NCBI GenBank assembly: GCA_030428835.1
Contig: JAUIEP010000011.1
Location: 1-64,000 of the forward strand
Source: Gammaproteobacteria bacterium
Lineage (GTDB): Bacteria; Pseudomonadota; Gammaproteobacteria; Pseudomonadales; Halieaceae
DNA length: 64,000 bases
Direction of reading: 5' to 3'
The position numbers were made by a program, and so were the translations under genes. How positions within the stretch are numbered: the stretch's first letter is position 1; every line of letters starts with the position of its first letter. Of the stretch, positions 55,185-64,000 are shown piece by piece. The notes under the pieces were generated by a model, which was given only the letters and a program-made list of their open reading frames with translations, searched no databases and was not told the origin of the DNA.

Positions 55185-56855
55185 TCAGCCCGCTGCCAGC
55201 CCCAGCTCCTGCGCATACGCGTCGCGCATCACGAACTTCTGGATCTTGCCCGTTACGGTCATCGGGTATTCGTCCACGAACTTGATGTAGCGCGGCACCT
55301 TGTAGTGGGAGATCTTGTCGGCGCAGAACTCGCGGACGGCTTCCTCAGTGAGTGACGCGCCCTCGCGGGGCAACAGCCACACGGCGAGCTGCTCGCCGTA
55401 CTTCTCGTCCGGCACGCCGAACACCTGCGCGTCGTCGATGTCGGGGTGCCTGCACAGGAACTCCTCGATCTCGCGCGGGTAGATGTTCTCGCCACCGCGG
55501 ATCACCATGTCCTTGATGCGACCGGTGATGCGCACATACCCGTGTTCGTCCATCACGCCGAGGTCGCCCGAGTGCAGGAAGCCCTCGCTGTCGATGGTCT
55601 CCGCCGTGCGCTCCGGGTCGCCCCAGTAGCAGTCCATCACGCCGTAGCCCTTCGCGCAGACCTCGCCGATCTCCCCCACGTTCGCGATGGAGCCGTCCTC
55701 GCGGATGATCTTCACTTCCCAGTTGTCGTGGGGCCTGCCGACGGTGGTCGTGCGTTGCTCGAACGTGTCGTCGATGTCGGTGGCGTGGTTTACCGGGCTG
55801 CACTCCGTCTGCCCGTAGGCGATCACGATCTCGGTCAGGTCCATCTCGCCGATCATGCGTTTCATCAGTTCCTCGGGGCAGGTGGCGCCGGCAATCATGC
55901 CGGTGCGCAGTGGCGCGAGGTCGTAGTCGGCGCAGTCCGGCAGGTTGAGCTCGGCGAAGAACATCGTCGGCACGCCGTGCAGCGCGGTGCACTGTTCGTC
56001 CTGTACCGCCTGCAGTGTCGCCGCTGGTTCGAACACCTCCGCGGGCAACACCATGGTCGCGCCGTGCACCACGCAGGTGAGCGTCCCCATCACCATGCCG
56101 AAGCAGTGGTACAGCGGCACGGGTATGCACAGCCGGTCGTCGCGGGTGAAGCGCATCTTCGCACCGTTGAACAGCGCGTTGTTGAGGATGCCCGTGTGCG
56201 TGAGCGCGGCGCCCTTGGGATTGCCGGTGGTGCCGCTGGTGAACTGGATGTTGATGATATCGCCGGGGTCGAGTTGCGCGCCGATGGCGGCGAGACGATC
56301 CGCGCCATCTGTGCCCATCGCGCACACGTCGTCGAAGTTGAACATCCCGGGCGTGGTGTCGGTGCCCATGCGCACGACCGACCGCAGGTGCGGGAGTTTC
56401 TCCGCCTGTAGCGCGCCCGGCGCCGCCGTCGCGAGTTCCGGCGCCAGTTCGCACAGCATGTCGAGGTAGTGGCTGGTCTTGAACCGCTCCGCGGTAACGA
56501 GCACGCTGCACTCGACCTTGTTGAGCGCGTACTCCAGTTCGTACAGGCGGTAGGCGGGGTTAATGCAGACCAGGATCGCGCCCATGCGCGCCGTGGCGAA
56601 CTGGGTCAGCAACCACTCGTAGCAATTGGGCGCCCAGATGCCCACGCGGTCACCCGGCGCGGCGCCGAGCGCCAGCAGCCCCGCCGCGAGGCGATCGACC
56701 TCCTCGAGAAACTCGCCGTACGTCCTGCGGATACCCTGGTGGCAGACGACCACGGCGGGGTGGTCGGGCTGCCTCGCGGCCACGTCCGCCAGGCACTGCC
56801 CGATGGTCGCGGTCAGAAGTGGCTTCGATTCGCCGCGGTAGTGTGCTTGCTGCAT
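55185..56855 (-). CDS. AMP-binding acyl-CoA synthetase
   Basis: 556 residues of the ANL superfamily: P-loop FTSGTTGNPKGAAL, YGQTE, GRPHDNWEVKI, core GRIKDMVIRGGENIYPREIEE, and the catalytic Lys in TVTGKIQKF. It activates a carboxylic acid to acyl-AMP and then acyl-CoA. It follows the TetR gene by 101 bases on the same strand, after the two esterases, so the acid released by those esterases may be its substrate. Fatty acid versus aromatic acid cannot be told. Confidence 0.92.
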   Translation of the reverse strand: MQQAHYRGESKPLLTATIGQCLADVAARQPDHPAVVVCHQGIRRTYGEFLEEVDRLAAGLLALGAAPGDRVGIWAPNCYEWLLTQFATARMGAILVCINPAYRLYELEYALNKVECSVLVTAERFKTSHYLDMLCELAPELATAAPGALQAEKLPHLRSVVRMGTDTTPGMFNFDDVCAMGTDGADRLAAIGAQLDPGDIINIQFTSGTTGNPKGAALTHTGILNNALFNGAKMRFTRDDRLCIPVPLYHCFGMVMGTLTCVVHGATMVLPAEVFEPAATLQAVQDEQCTALHGVPTMFFAELNLPDCADYDLAPLRTGMIAGATCPEELMKRMIGEMDLTEIVIAYGQTECSPVNHATDIDDTFEQRTTTVGRPHDNWEVKIIREDGSIANVGEIGEVCAKGYGVMDCYWGDPERTAETIDSEGFLHSGDLGVMDEHGYVRITGRIKDMVIRGGENIYPREIEEFLCRHPDIDDAQVFGVPDEKYGEQLAVWLLPREGASLTEEAVREFCADKISHYKVPRYIKFVDEYPMTVTGKIQKFVMRDAYAQELGLAAG

Positions 56856-56956
56856 AACGTCACCGTGAAGGTGCGGGTTCGGCCCAATGCGCTATTCGAC
56901 AGGGTTTTTGGCGCGACCTCAAGCGCGTCCACCGGTGGCGCGCGACGCGCGACAGC

Positions 56957-57604
56957 TTACGGGCCATGGTCGGCGAGGTAGGGCTTGAAGAACAGGTTGT
57001 AGATGCCTTCGGCGTACGCCTCGACGAACGCATCCTGGTGTACGTCCTTGCCGTAGACATGCTGGACTTCCGCCGCGAGCGTAAACGGCGCCTGGGTGGC
57101 CGCGTTCAGCATGTAGATCAGCGTGGGCATGTCGATGGCGGGAAAACGCGCGAGGTCCAGCGTGATCGGCAGGCTCTCCAGCAGTCTCCTGTGGCCCTCG
57201 CGGACGTGCTTGTCGGCGGCCCACCGGAGCCTGTCCGAATCGCGAATGGACTCCTGCACCATGATGCGGGCGTGCTCCGGGTGCCTGGAGCAGTAACGCA
57301 CATAGCGGTGTATCCAGAGCCGCACGCGCTCCGCGCGCGGCTTGTCGCGGTCTTCCGCGGGCTCGACCATCTCCTCGAGCAGGCGCGCGAACAGGAAATC
57401 GACCGCCGCTTTCCAGAGGTTGTCCTTGTTCTTGAAGTGGTACTTGATGAGGCCGTGATTCACGCCGGCCGCGGCGGAGATGTCGCGCACGCTCGCGCTG
57501 TCGAAGCCCTTCTCGGAAAACTCGCGCAGCGCCGAGTTGAGGATCCTGTCGCGCGTCTCGCGGGTCTGGGTCGCGCGGACACCCATGGACTCGTCGCTGC
57601 TCAC
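56957..57604 (-). CDS. TetR/AcrR-family transcriptional regulator
   Basis: 215 residues. HTH (ILNSALREFSEKGFDSASVRDISAAAGVNHGLIKYHFKNKDNLWKAAV) and a helical sensor domain. It sits between the esterase and CoA-ligase genes in the same direction. It probably controls this unit and perhaps the divergent TonB receptor. No palindrome of the CTTATCGATAAG kind is seen upstream. Confidence 0.9.
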   Translation of the reverse strand: MSSDESMGVRATQTRETRDRILNSALREFSEKGFDSASVRDISAAAGVNHGLIKYHFKNKDNLWKAAVDFLFARLLEEMVEPAEDRDKPRAERVRLWIHRYVRYCSRHPEHARIMVQESIRDSDRLRWAADKHVREGHRRLLESLPITLDLARFPAIDMPTLIYMLNAATQAPFTLAAEVQHVYGKDVHQDAFVEAYAEGIYNLFFKPYLADHGP

Positions 57605-57658
57605 GATCGGGGGTACTCGCGCGCGTTCGCTGTGGTGTGCACGGGGGGGCGCTCGCCG

Positions 57659-58588
57659 TCAGGGTGTCGCGGTGGCGAGCAGCCAGTCATAGAAGGCCTC
57701 TATCCAGCCGTCGCTCGAGGCGCCCTTATCCGGCATGCCGAAGCCGTGCCCGCCGTCGGGGTAGATCGTGAGCGTACTGCTGTGGCCGGCGTCCTGCCAG
57801 CGCTGGTGCAGGTCCTCGCTCATGCCGGCCGGGAACAGGGGGTCGTCCGCGGTGGCGACGATATACAGCGGCGGCGCGTCGTCGGGAATGGTCGCGGGAT
57901 TGCCGGGGCCGTAGATCAGTGCGGCAAAATCCGGGCGCGAGTCGCCCCGTCCTTCGAGCACGGCGCCCAGCGAGGCGAAGGAGCCGGCGGAAAAGCCGAT
58001 GAGGCCGACGGCGTCCCTGCGCACCCGCCACTCATCGGCCCGCGAGCGCACCAGCGCGACAGCCGCCATCGCATCCGCCGTGGCCAGCGGTTGCGCGGGC
58101 GACGGCGTGATCTCCGGGTAGTCGTCGTCGCCCGACAGCCACGCCTTGAACATCATCCAGTAGATCTGCAGTTTGAACAGCGTCGGGTTGGCGGCCGTCT
58201 CATCGAGCCGGTACTTCAACAGGAACGCATTGACGCCGCGCTCGCGCAGCCACTGCGCGACCTGCGTGCCCTCAGTCTCCATCGAGAGGAACTGGAATCC
58301 GCCACCCGGCGCGACGATGACGGCCACGCCGGTATTGCCGTCCGCGTCCGCCAGGTACGGTTGCAGCGTCGGCTGCACCACGTTGCGCACGACGCGTTGC
58401 GGCAGGAAGTCCGTGGTTTCGACTTCGACCTGGTCCCAGTCCTCGCTCCCCGGCGCGCCGTCCGGCCAGAGCACGATGGGTGTGTCTGCCGCGTACAGCG
58501 GCCCCGCAACCGGGAGGGTGAACAGCAGCGCGAGCAGGGCGGCGAGCCTGGGTGCGCGGGGGCGTCGGGCGTGCAGTCGCGTGTTCAA
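57659..58588 (-). CDS. Secreted alpha/beta-hydrolase (BD-FAE/acetylesterase type)
   Basis: About 310 residues if TTG at 58588 is used (GACAGGCAGACA ahead), which places the signal peptide (LAALLALLFTLPVAGPLYA) near the N-terminus; GTG at 58654 gives a 331-residue form with an implausibly long leader. Motifs: LWPDGAPGSEDW, APGGGFQFLS, GFSAGS (nucleophile), TADDPLFPAG (Asp) and PDGGHGFGMP (His). Members cleave acyl or feruloyl esters of polysaccharides. Same direction as the Calx-beta hydrolase upstream. Confidence 0.82.
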   Translation of the reverse strand: MNTRLHARRPRAPRLAALLALLFTLPVAGPLYAADTPIVLWPDGAPGSEDWDQVEVETTDFLPQRVVRNVVQPTLQPYLADADGNTGVAVIVAPGGGFQFLSMETEGTQVAQWLRERGVNAFLLKYRLDETAANPTLFKLQIYWMMFKAWLSGDDDYPEITPSPAQPLATADAMAAVALVRSRADEWRVRRDAVGLIGFSAGSFASLGAVLEGRGDSRPDFAALIYGPGNPATIPDDAPPLYIVATADDPLFPAGMSEDLHQRWQDAGHSSTLTIYPDGGHGFGMPDKGASSDGWIEAFYDWLLATATP

Positions 58589-58660
58589 TGTCTGCCTGTC
58601 GTTACTGGTGGGTGGCGCAACGCCCGCGCGGTATGCGCGGCGCGCCGCTGTCACGACAGT

Positions 58661-59926
58661 CTAGTCGCAACCGGGAAAATCGTCGTTGCGTATCGCGATG
58701 CGGGCAACCGCGTCGTCGGGGTCGGGACCCAGTCGTGCGTTCACCGGCGCCGACAGTTCGATCTGCGCCACTTCCGGTCCTGGATTCGGCGTGCCCACCT
58801 CGAAGTCCTCGTCGCCGTAGACAGTGAACGGGATCGTGGCGCTGGTCTGCCCCGGTGCGAATACCAGCACGCCGGCGCCCGCCTCGTAATCCACGCCGGG
58901 CTCGGGCTGGCCGAGATCGTCCACCGTGGCCCAGTTGACCGTGACCTCGCGCTCGCATGCGTAGGCGAGTTGCACAGTGACAGCGATCTCCGTTATGCCG
59001 GAATGGCCCTCCTGCACGGCCCTGTCGAGGGGTGTCAGCAGCGGCAACTCGCCGCCGGGCAGGCATTTCATGTCCTGGGCGGTGAAGTCCGGGTTGGTTG
59101 CGAACTCGGGGTCGGGTCCTGAGAAGGCCAGCGCCGCGGTGGCGTCGCCGCGGAGTATGTAGTCCAGCCAGGCGATGATGTAGGCGCGCGACACGCCGCC
59201 GCCGTTCTCCGACCAGTCGAGGTGCGGAAACCCGGCCTGTGGCGCTGCGATCATCGCCATGGCCGCCGCGTCGGTGTGCAGGTCGAAGTAGGCCTGTACC
59301 GTGCCGGTATTGGAGATGATGTCGCCGACCGCGCCGACGATGAACATTGGCACGTCCACGGCGCTGACGTCGAACTCCTTCTCCATCTCGAACACGAACT
59401 GGGGTGCCGGCAGCGCCAGCGGGACCAGCGTGTGGATATCGTCGGTATCGATAACCGCTTTGGTGGAGCCGCCGGCGCCCTGGGAGTGACCCACCGCGCC
59501 TACCGCGCTGAAGTCGATCTGGCCGTGCAGTATGTAGCCCGGGTCGGCCTCCAGCGATTTCAGGTGCGCCAGGGACTCCAGCAACTGCTCGCCGGTGCCC
59601 ACCTCCTGGTGATTGGTGGCGGTCACCACGAAACCGTAGGAGGCGATGCGGCGCAGCAGGACGGGGTAGTTGGTCTCGGGCTCGGCGCCGCTGCCGTTGC
59701 CCCAGACCACGACGGGGAACACTTCGGTCCCGGACGTGGCGACCGGGCGGTAGACGACGCCGGTCTGGCCGCTGGCGTAGGTCTGCGCGTCGACGGCGAC
59801 AGCCCAGGGCCCTTCGCCGGAGTAGTAGTCAAAAACCGGTGTGCTCGCCCGCACCGGCAGTGCCAGTGTGAGCAGGGCCAGCAGTAGAATTGCGCTGTGC
59901 GCAATGGGTTTGTGGCGGGATTGCAT
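58661..59926 (-). CDS. Secreted alpha/beta-hydrolase (cutinase/PETase-like) with C-terminal Calx-beta domain
   Basis: 421 residues from ATG at 59926 with signal peptide (AILLLALLTLALPVRA). The hydrolase domain has VVVWGNGSGAEPETNYPVL, GFVVTATNHQ and nucleophile elbow GHSQGAGG with HLDW as likely His region, resembling the dienelactone-hydrolase/polyester-hydrolase branch (PF12740-like). The C-terminal ~100 residues (VNWATVDDLGQPEPGVDYEAG, GQTSATIPFTVYGDED, RIAIRNDD) are a Calx-beta fold, commonly an extracellular Ca-binding or adhesive domain. It heads a leftward unit with an esterase, TetR and CoA ligase, divergent from a TonB receptor. Substrate unknown. Confidence 0.82.
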   Translation of the reverse strand: MQSRHKPIAHSAILLLALLTLALPVRASTPVFDYYSGEGPWAVAVDAQTYASGQTGVVYRPVATSGTEVFPVVVWGNGSGAEPETNYPVLLRRIASYGFVVTATNHQEVGTGEQLLESLAHLKSLEADPGYILHGQIDFSAVGAVGHSQGAGGSTKAVIDTDDIHTLVPLALPAPQFVFEMEKEFDVSAVDVPMFIVGAVGDIISNTGTVQAYFDLHTDAAAMAMIAAPQAGFPHLDWSENGGGVSRAYIIAWLDYILRGDATAALAFSGPDPEFATNPDFTAQDMKCLPGGELPLLTPLDRAVQEGHSGITEIAVTVQLAYACEREVTVNWATVDDLGQPEPGVDYEAGAGVLVFAPGQTSATIPFTVYGDEDFEVGTPNPGPEVAQIELSAPVNARLGPDPDDAVARIAIRNDDFPGCD

Positions 59927-60193
59927 GGCGTGCTCCGACTCGTTGTTATTGGGTGTGGCGCGGCGACCTGCGCGCGGCCTGGAGGGTGTATTGCGCACTC
60001 ATTGCGCGCACCATCCGGACTGAGTATGATGCAAAACCAAGAATTTATCCAATTGGATAAATAAAAACTGCGCGGACTTTCCACGCCGGCGCGCCGCCGG
60101 TGGCCGGGAGGGTGAGAAAGGCGGTGAAAAGGGCGGTGAAAGCCATGCCGCCCGCCGGCTGACAAGACAGATAATCGATAACGAGATAAGGCC

Positions 60194-62854
60194 ATGACTA
60201 TGCCGAGGCACACTGCCACCCCCTCAATCCTGGCGCTGCCGCTACTGGCGCTCGTGCTGAGCCGCGCCGCCGCCGTGCTGGCACAGCCCGAAGGGCAGGA
60301 AGAGCGGTCCGCGGGCCCGCTCGAGGAGGTGGTCGTCACCGCGACCACGGGTACGCTGATTCGCGGTATCGCGCCCACGGGTACCAACATCGTGGAACTC
60401 GACCGCGAGGCCATCGTGATCACGGGCGTGTCGTCGACCAACGACCTGCTGGCGCGGGTACCCCAGGTCACGAATTTCTTCGGCACCGTGCCGGTGCCCA
60501 CCACGGACCTGGGCTCGCCTATCAACCGCCCGAATATCCGCGACCTGGGCGCCTCCGGCGCGTCGACCACCCTCGTGCTGATCGACGGCATGCGCTTGCC
60601 GGGCGCCGGCTTCCAGCAGGTATCCCCGGACCCGTCCGTGATACCACCGGCGGTGCTCGAGCGGCTGGATGTGCTGCCCGACGGCGCCTCGGCGCTGTAC
60701 GGGTCGGACGCGGTCGGGGGCGTTATCAACTTCGTCACGCGGCGCGAGTTCGAGGGCGTGGAGATCGCGGCCAAGTACGGCACGTCGGACGGCTACGACA
60801 CGAAGGAGGCGAGCCTGACAGGCGGCACCACCTGGCGGGGCGGCGGCGGCCTGGTGTCCGCCTACTGGACGGAGAACGACGCATTGCTGGGTGACGAGCG
60901 CGGCTGGATCACCGGCGATCACACGGCCCGCGGCGGCAGCGACTTCCGCGTGACATCCTGTTCCCCCGGGACGATCACGAGCGGCGGCAGGACCTTTGAC
61001 ATGGCCACCGGCGCGCCCGGCGAAAACCTGTGCGACACCACCGACCTCGCCTCCACGCTGCCCGCGCAGGAGCGGCGCACGCTGTTCGCCGCCATGCGCC
61101 AGGATCTCAGCGAGACCCTCGCGTTCGACGTCGCCGCGTATTACTCGGAGCGGGACGTCGAGTTCGCGGGCGGCACAGTGGGTTCGACCACCGGCGTCAG
61201 CGGCGGCGGCAGGATCACGAGCGCCAACCCCTTCTTCCGCCCGGTGGCCGGCGAGCAGGCGCACCAGGTGGACTTCAGTTACCACCCGGCGCTCGGCGGG
61301 GCGGCGAAGAACACGGGCGACTACGAGTCGTACAACATTATTCCCGAGTTCACGGTGGCGCTGTGGTCGGACTGGCAGGGGCGCCTGACCTTCAACTACG
61401 GCGCGTCGGAAAACGCGGCCCTGACGCGCGGTATCGACCGGGCCTACGAGGCCCAGGCCCTGGTCGCCACCACGATGGACACGGCTATCAATCCCTACGA
61501 CGTGACTGCCATCGACCCCGCGGTACTGGCCAGGCTCACCGACTACGCCAGTGCGACCGGCAAGGGCGACCAGCGGATCTTCCAGACCCGCGGCATTCTC
61601 GACGGCAGCCTGCTGGAGGTCCCCGCGGGCGACGTGCGTCTCGCCCTCGGCGTCGAGTACACCGACCAGGAACACAAGGTGACGCAGGGCAATGCCACCC
61701 CGATCAGCAATCCGGTCACGGTGACGACCAACAACAGTCGCGACATCCAGTCCGTGTTCGCGGAGGTGTTCATTCCCGTGTTGCCGCAGTCGTCGCCGGT
61801 GGGCAGCTTCGACCTGTCGCTCAGCGGCCGGTACGACGATTACAGCGATATCGGGCACACCTCCAATCCCAAAGTGGGTTTCAACTGGCTGCCGGTGGAG
61901 GAGCTGGTCATCCGGGGCAACTGGGGCACGTCGTTCCAGGCGCCCAGCCTCGCCGACACCGCGGGTTCGGTCGACACCCGCGCGCAGTTCCTGCCGGTCA
62001 GCCCGTTCCAGGACGACGACGCGGGACCGCTGGATTTCCTGCGTCCCACCATCCTGATCGCCGGCGGCAGCGACGGCCTGGAGCCGGAGGAGGCGGACAC
62101 CTTGTCGCTGGGCTTCGACTGGCGCCCGGAGTACGTCGAGGGTCTCAATGTCAGTGCGACCTGGTACAACGTGGACTACGAAAACGCGATCGTGGTGACG
62201 CCGTTCTTCGAGCCGTATTTCTTCGACCTGCCGTCGCTCGAGCCGCTGTATGTCACCAACCCCACGCTGGAGGAGGCGCAGGCCCTGCTGGCCGGTATCA
62301 GGAACGACGGTTTCACCTCGCTGGAGGATCTCTACGCGAGCGGCAATGCGCCCTATCTCATTACCAGCGCGCGCCGCATCAACCTCGGCCGTATCGAGAC
62401 CAGCGGCATCGACTACAACATCACCCTTAACAGGCCCGTGGGTTCGGTAGTGCTCAGCGCGGGACTGGCCGGCAACTACGTCCTGGAGCGCGAGTCCCAG
62501 CCGGTGCCGGGCGGCGAGGTCGTCGACGAGCTGGACGCGGGGCTGACCAACCGCACCAATGTCACCCTCAACCTCGGCGCATACTGGGGCGATGTCGCGG
62601 CCATGCTGACCACCAACTACAAGGACGGCTTCGACAACGCCAACACCAGCATCGACTCGTTCGTGACAACCAACCTGTTCTTCAGCTACAGCCTGCCGGT
62701 GGGCGACCGCGTGGAGAGTGCTCAGGTCACACTCAACATCGACAACGTGATGGATGAGAACCCCCCCTGGGTCGACGACAGCGACGGCATCAACACGGGG
62801 CACAGTTTCTCGGTCGGCCGGTTGTTCGCGGTGGGCCTGCGCGTGCAACTGTAG
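60194..62854 (+). CDS. TonB-dependent outer-membrane receptor (esterase cluster)
   Basis: 886 residues from ATG at 60194 (AAGG ahead). Signal (LALPLLALVLSRAAAVLA), EEVVVTATTG, NIRDLGASGASTTLVLIDGMRLPG and DVLPDGASALYGSDAVGGVINFVTRREF of a plug like those of sugar or large-ligand receptors, and a barrel ending in VGLRVQL. Lacks the RGPQGTLYG form seen in the three other receptors, so it belongs to a different branch. Divergent from the esterase/CoA-ligase unit across 267 bases and probably shares its substrate. Confidence 0.92.
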   Translation: MTMPRHTATPSILALPLLALVLSRAAAVLAQPEGQEERSAGPLEEVVVTATTGTLIRGIAPTGTNIVELDREAIVITGVSSTNDLLARVPQVTNFFGTVPVPTTDLGSPINRPNIRDLGASGASTTLVLIDGMRLPGAGFQQVSPDPSVIPPAVLERLDVLPDGASALYGSDAVGGVINFVTRREFEGVEIAAKYGTSDGYDTKEASLTGGTTWRGGGGLVSAYWTENDALLGDERGWITGDHTARGGSDFRVTSCSPGTITSGGRTFDMATGAPGENLCDTTDLASTLPAQERRTLFAAMRQDLSETLAFDVAAYYSERDVEFAGGTVGSTTGVSGGGRITSANPFFRPVAGEQAHQVDFSYHPALGGAAKNTGDYESYNIIPEFTVALWSDWQGRLTFNYGASENAALTRGIDRAYEAQALVATTMDTAINPYDVTAIDPAVLARLTDYASATGKGDQRIFQTRGILDGSLLEVPAGDVRLALGVEYTDQEHKVTQGNATPISNPVTVTTNNSRDIQSVFAEVFIPVLPQSSPVGSFDLSLSGRYDDYSDIGHTSNPKVGFNWLPVEELVIRGNWGTSFQAPSLADTAGSVDTRAQFLPVSPFQDDDAGPLDFLRPTILIAGGSDGLEPEEADTLSLGFDWRPEYVEGLNVSATWYNVDYENAIVVTPFFEPYFFDLPSLEPLYVTNPTLEEAQALLAGIRNDGFTSLEDLYASGNAPYLITSARRINLGRIETSGIDYNITLNRPVGSVVLSAGLAGNYVLERESQPVPGGEVVDELDAGLTNRTNVTLNLGAYWGDVAAMLTTNYKDGFDNANTSIDSFVTTNLFFSYSLPVGDRVESAQVTLNIDNVMDENPPWVDDSDGINTGHSFSVGRLFAVGLRVQL

Positions 62855-62998
62855 TCGCCCGCCGGCCCGCTCTGCCAAGTCCGTCACAACGCGGGCCGCC
62901 GCGGCAGCGAAAAAAGCGCATTATTCCCCCCCGTTATAGACCCTTCGTTGAGCCATGGGTTATGATCTTTTTGCTCTTACCTGGGCCAAGAGAAGCCT

Positions 62999-63994
62999 AT
63001 GAAGCTGACAATTACGGTGAAACAGGCTCCCCTTGGGAGCCACCAGATGATCGGTAAGCAGTTCAGCTTCGACGAGAGCGGCGGGAGCTTCGGGCGCTCG
63101 CCCGACAACGATATCGTCCTGCCCGACCCCAACAAGTACGTGTCGTCGCGCCATGGCATGGTGAGCTTCGACAACGGCTCCTTCACCGTCCACGACCAGA
63201 GTTCCAACGGCCTGTATGCCGACGACGCCGAGGCGCCCATCGGCAAGGGCCGCTCGCTCGTGCTGAAGAACGGCACCAGCCTCAAGGCCGGCGAGTACCA
63301 GCTCGAGATCAGCATCAGTGCCGGCGCCGTTGCACCCGGGGCGGAGGCGGACCACGACGAGGACGCGCCGGGCGCGCCCGCCGCGATGGCCGCGACAGGC
63401 GACGCGCCGATGGAGCAGCTCGCCCTGGAACTCGCCGTCCGCCTGGGCCTGCACGGCATGACCGAGGAAAAACTCAAGCAGATGCCCGAGGCGGTGACCG
63501 ATGTCGTGCGCGGCTGCGTCGCGGGGATCATGAACGTGCTGTCCTCGCGCCGCCAGGTCAAGAACCAGCTCAACGTGGACATGACCGCCATCCAGGGCGA
63601 ACGCAACAACGCACTCAAGTTCTCCGCCTCGGTCGACGAGGCCATCGAGCGCATGTTCGTCAAGAACGGCGAGGAGTATCTCGCCCCCGAGACGGCGCTC
63701 GTGGAGGCCTTCAACGACATCGCCGACCACCAGATCGCGATGATGGCGGCGACGATCCAGGTACACCAGAAGGTAGTGGAACGCTTTGATCCCCAGGTGC
63801 TGGAACCGCGCCTGGCGGCGGACGCCAAGAAAGGCGGCCTGTTCAAGGGCGAGCCGCGCCTGTGGGAAGAATACAAGAAACACTATGTGGACATCGCGAA
63901 CGCGGGCTACCACGACATACACGATGAATTCGTCAACGAATTCTCGGAGGCTTACACGGAGCACCTGCGCAAGCTGAAGCAGGAACGGGGCTAG
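62999..63994 (+). CDS. tagH: Type VI secretion FHA-domain protein (TagH-like)
   Basis: 331 residues. The N-terminal FHA domain (residues ~29-80: GRSPDNDIVLPDP, SSRHGMV, DQSSNGLY) binds phospho-Thr peptides. The C-terminal half (IMNVLSSRRQVKNQL, MTAIQGERNNALKFSASVDEAIERMF, HQKVVERFDPQ, WEEYKKHYVDI) is the region shared by TagH proteins of type VI secretion, shorter here than most. It is the last gene of the window and probably opens a T6SS cluster outside it. FHA-dependent post-translational control of T6SS is known for related loci; a kinase/phosphatase pair is not seen nearby. Confidence 0.82.
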   Translation: MKLTITVKQAPLGSHQMIGKQFSFDESGGSFGRSPDNDIVLPDPNKYVSSRHGMVSFDNGSFTVHDQSSNGLYADDAEAPIGKGRSLVLKNGTSLKAGEYQLEISISAGAVAPGAEADHDEDAPGAPAAMAATGDAPMEQLALELAVRLGLHGMTEEKLKQMPEAVTDVVRGCVAGIMNVLSSRRQVKNQLNVDMTAIQGERNNALKFSASVDEAIERMFVKNGEEYLAPETALVEAFNDIADHQIAMMAATIQVHQKVVERFDPQVLEPRLAADAKKGGLFKGEPRLWEEYKKHYVDIANAGYHDIHDEFVNEFSEAYTEHLRKLKQERG

Positions 63995-64000
63995 ACCACA

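Noticed and set aside
59444-59456. GGTATCGATAACC palindrome
   Set aside because: Fully inside the hydrolase coding sequence; ATCGAT is common in such DNA.
60172-60181. TAATCGATAA, one mismatch to the regulon palindrome, before the receptor at 60194
   Set aside because: Lies within the ribosome-binding region 12 bases from the start, without the flanking CTT/AAG or promoter geometry.
60242-62887. Long minus-strand frame of ~880 codons
   Set aside because: Antisense shadow of the TonB receptor, with biased composition and no recognisable motif.
62863-62898. CGGCCCGC ... GCGGGCCG hairpin after the TonB receptor
   Set aside because: 20-base loop and no T-run; too weak to call a terminator.

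Overview
The window is GC-rich, densely packed bacterial DNA. Four TonB-dependent receptors, secreted glycosidases and esterases, many acyl-CoA enzymes, an N-acetylglutaminylglutamine amide (NAGGN) osmoprotectant operon and a type VI secretion FHA gene together suggest a marine or halotolerant gammaproteobacterium, perhaps Cellvibrionales/Halieaceae. The taxonomic guess is inference. I saw no rRNA, tRNA, CRISPR array or insertion sequence.

Layout. 1-12.9 kb: L-rhamnose catabolism. A rightward pair encodes bifunctional rhamnulose-1-phosphate aldolase/lactaldehyde dehydrogenase and rhamnose isomerase. A divergent leftward set encodes a DeoR regulator, an NCS1-type permease, a TonB receptor and an FGGY kinase. 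Secreted DUF1593 and SGNH hydrolases lie beside it. 12.9-13.6 kb: a ParD/ParE toxin-antitoxin pair. 13.6-26.3 kb: an MFS exporter, an NTF2-like protein, a GH106-type alpha-L-rhamnosidase, an alpha/beta hydrolase, a PQQ dehydrogenase with inserted cytochrome c, a TonB receptor and a TetR regulator. 26.4-44.6 kb: a scattered regulon candidate marked by the palindrome CTTATCGATAAG (or one close variant) ahead of four transcription units. These units encode two paralogous Fe/2-oxoglutarate-like oxygenases, a beta-helix lipoprotein plus NTF2-like protein, and a TonB receptor plus VOC protein. A GH106-like/esterase operon is divergent from one site, and one of the oxygenases is followed by an enoyl-CoA hydratase, two acyl-CoA dehydrogenases and an SDR. 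A TetR gene in the middle carries a degenerate copy of the site at its own start. BrnT/BrnA sits between. 44.7-48.4 kb: a PP2C phosphatase, an enoyl-CoA hydratase and an OPT transporter. 48.4-54.2 kb: the NAGGN operon with two tandem M42 peptidases. 54.5-60 kb: a PEP-CTERM-like secreted protein, a CoA ligase, a TetR regulator and two secreted esterases, divergent from a TonB receptor (60.2-62.9 kb). 63.0-64.0 kb: a TagH-like FHA protein.

How the genes may work together (inference). GH106 enzymes and esterases would release rhamnose and deacylated aglycones outside the cytoplasm, TonB receptors would import fragments, and the rhaI-kinase-rhaD route would burn rhamnose. The palindrome-marked regulon would oxidise and beta-oxidise the non-sugar part with oxygenases and an acyl-CoA dehydrogenase pair whose sizes resemble the heterotetrameric enzymes of sterol side-chain degradation. 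The most novel element is this regulon and its uncharacterised oxygenase pair.
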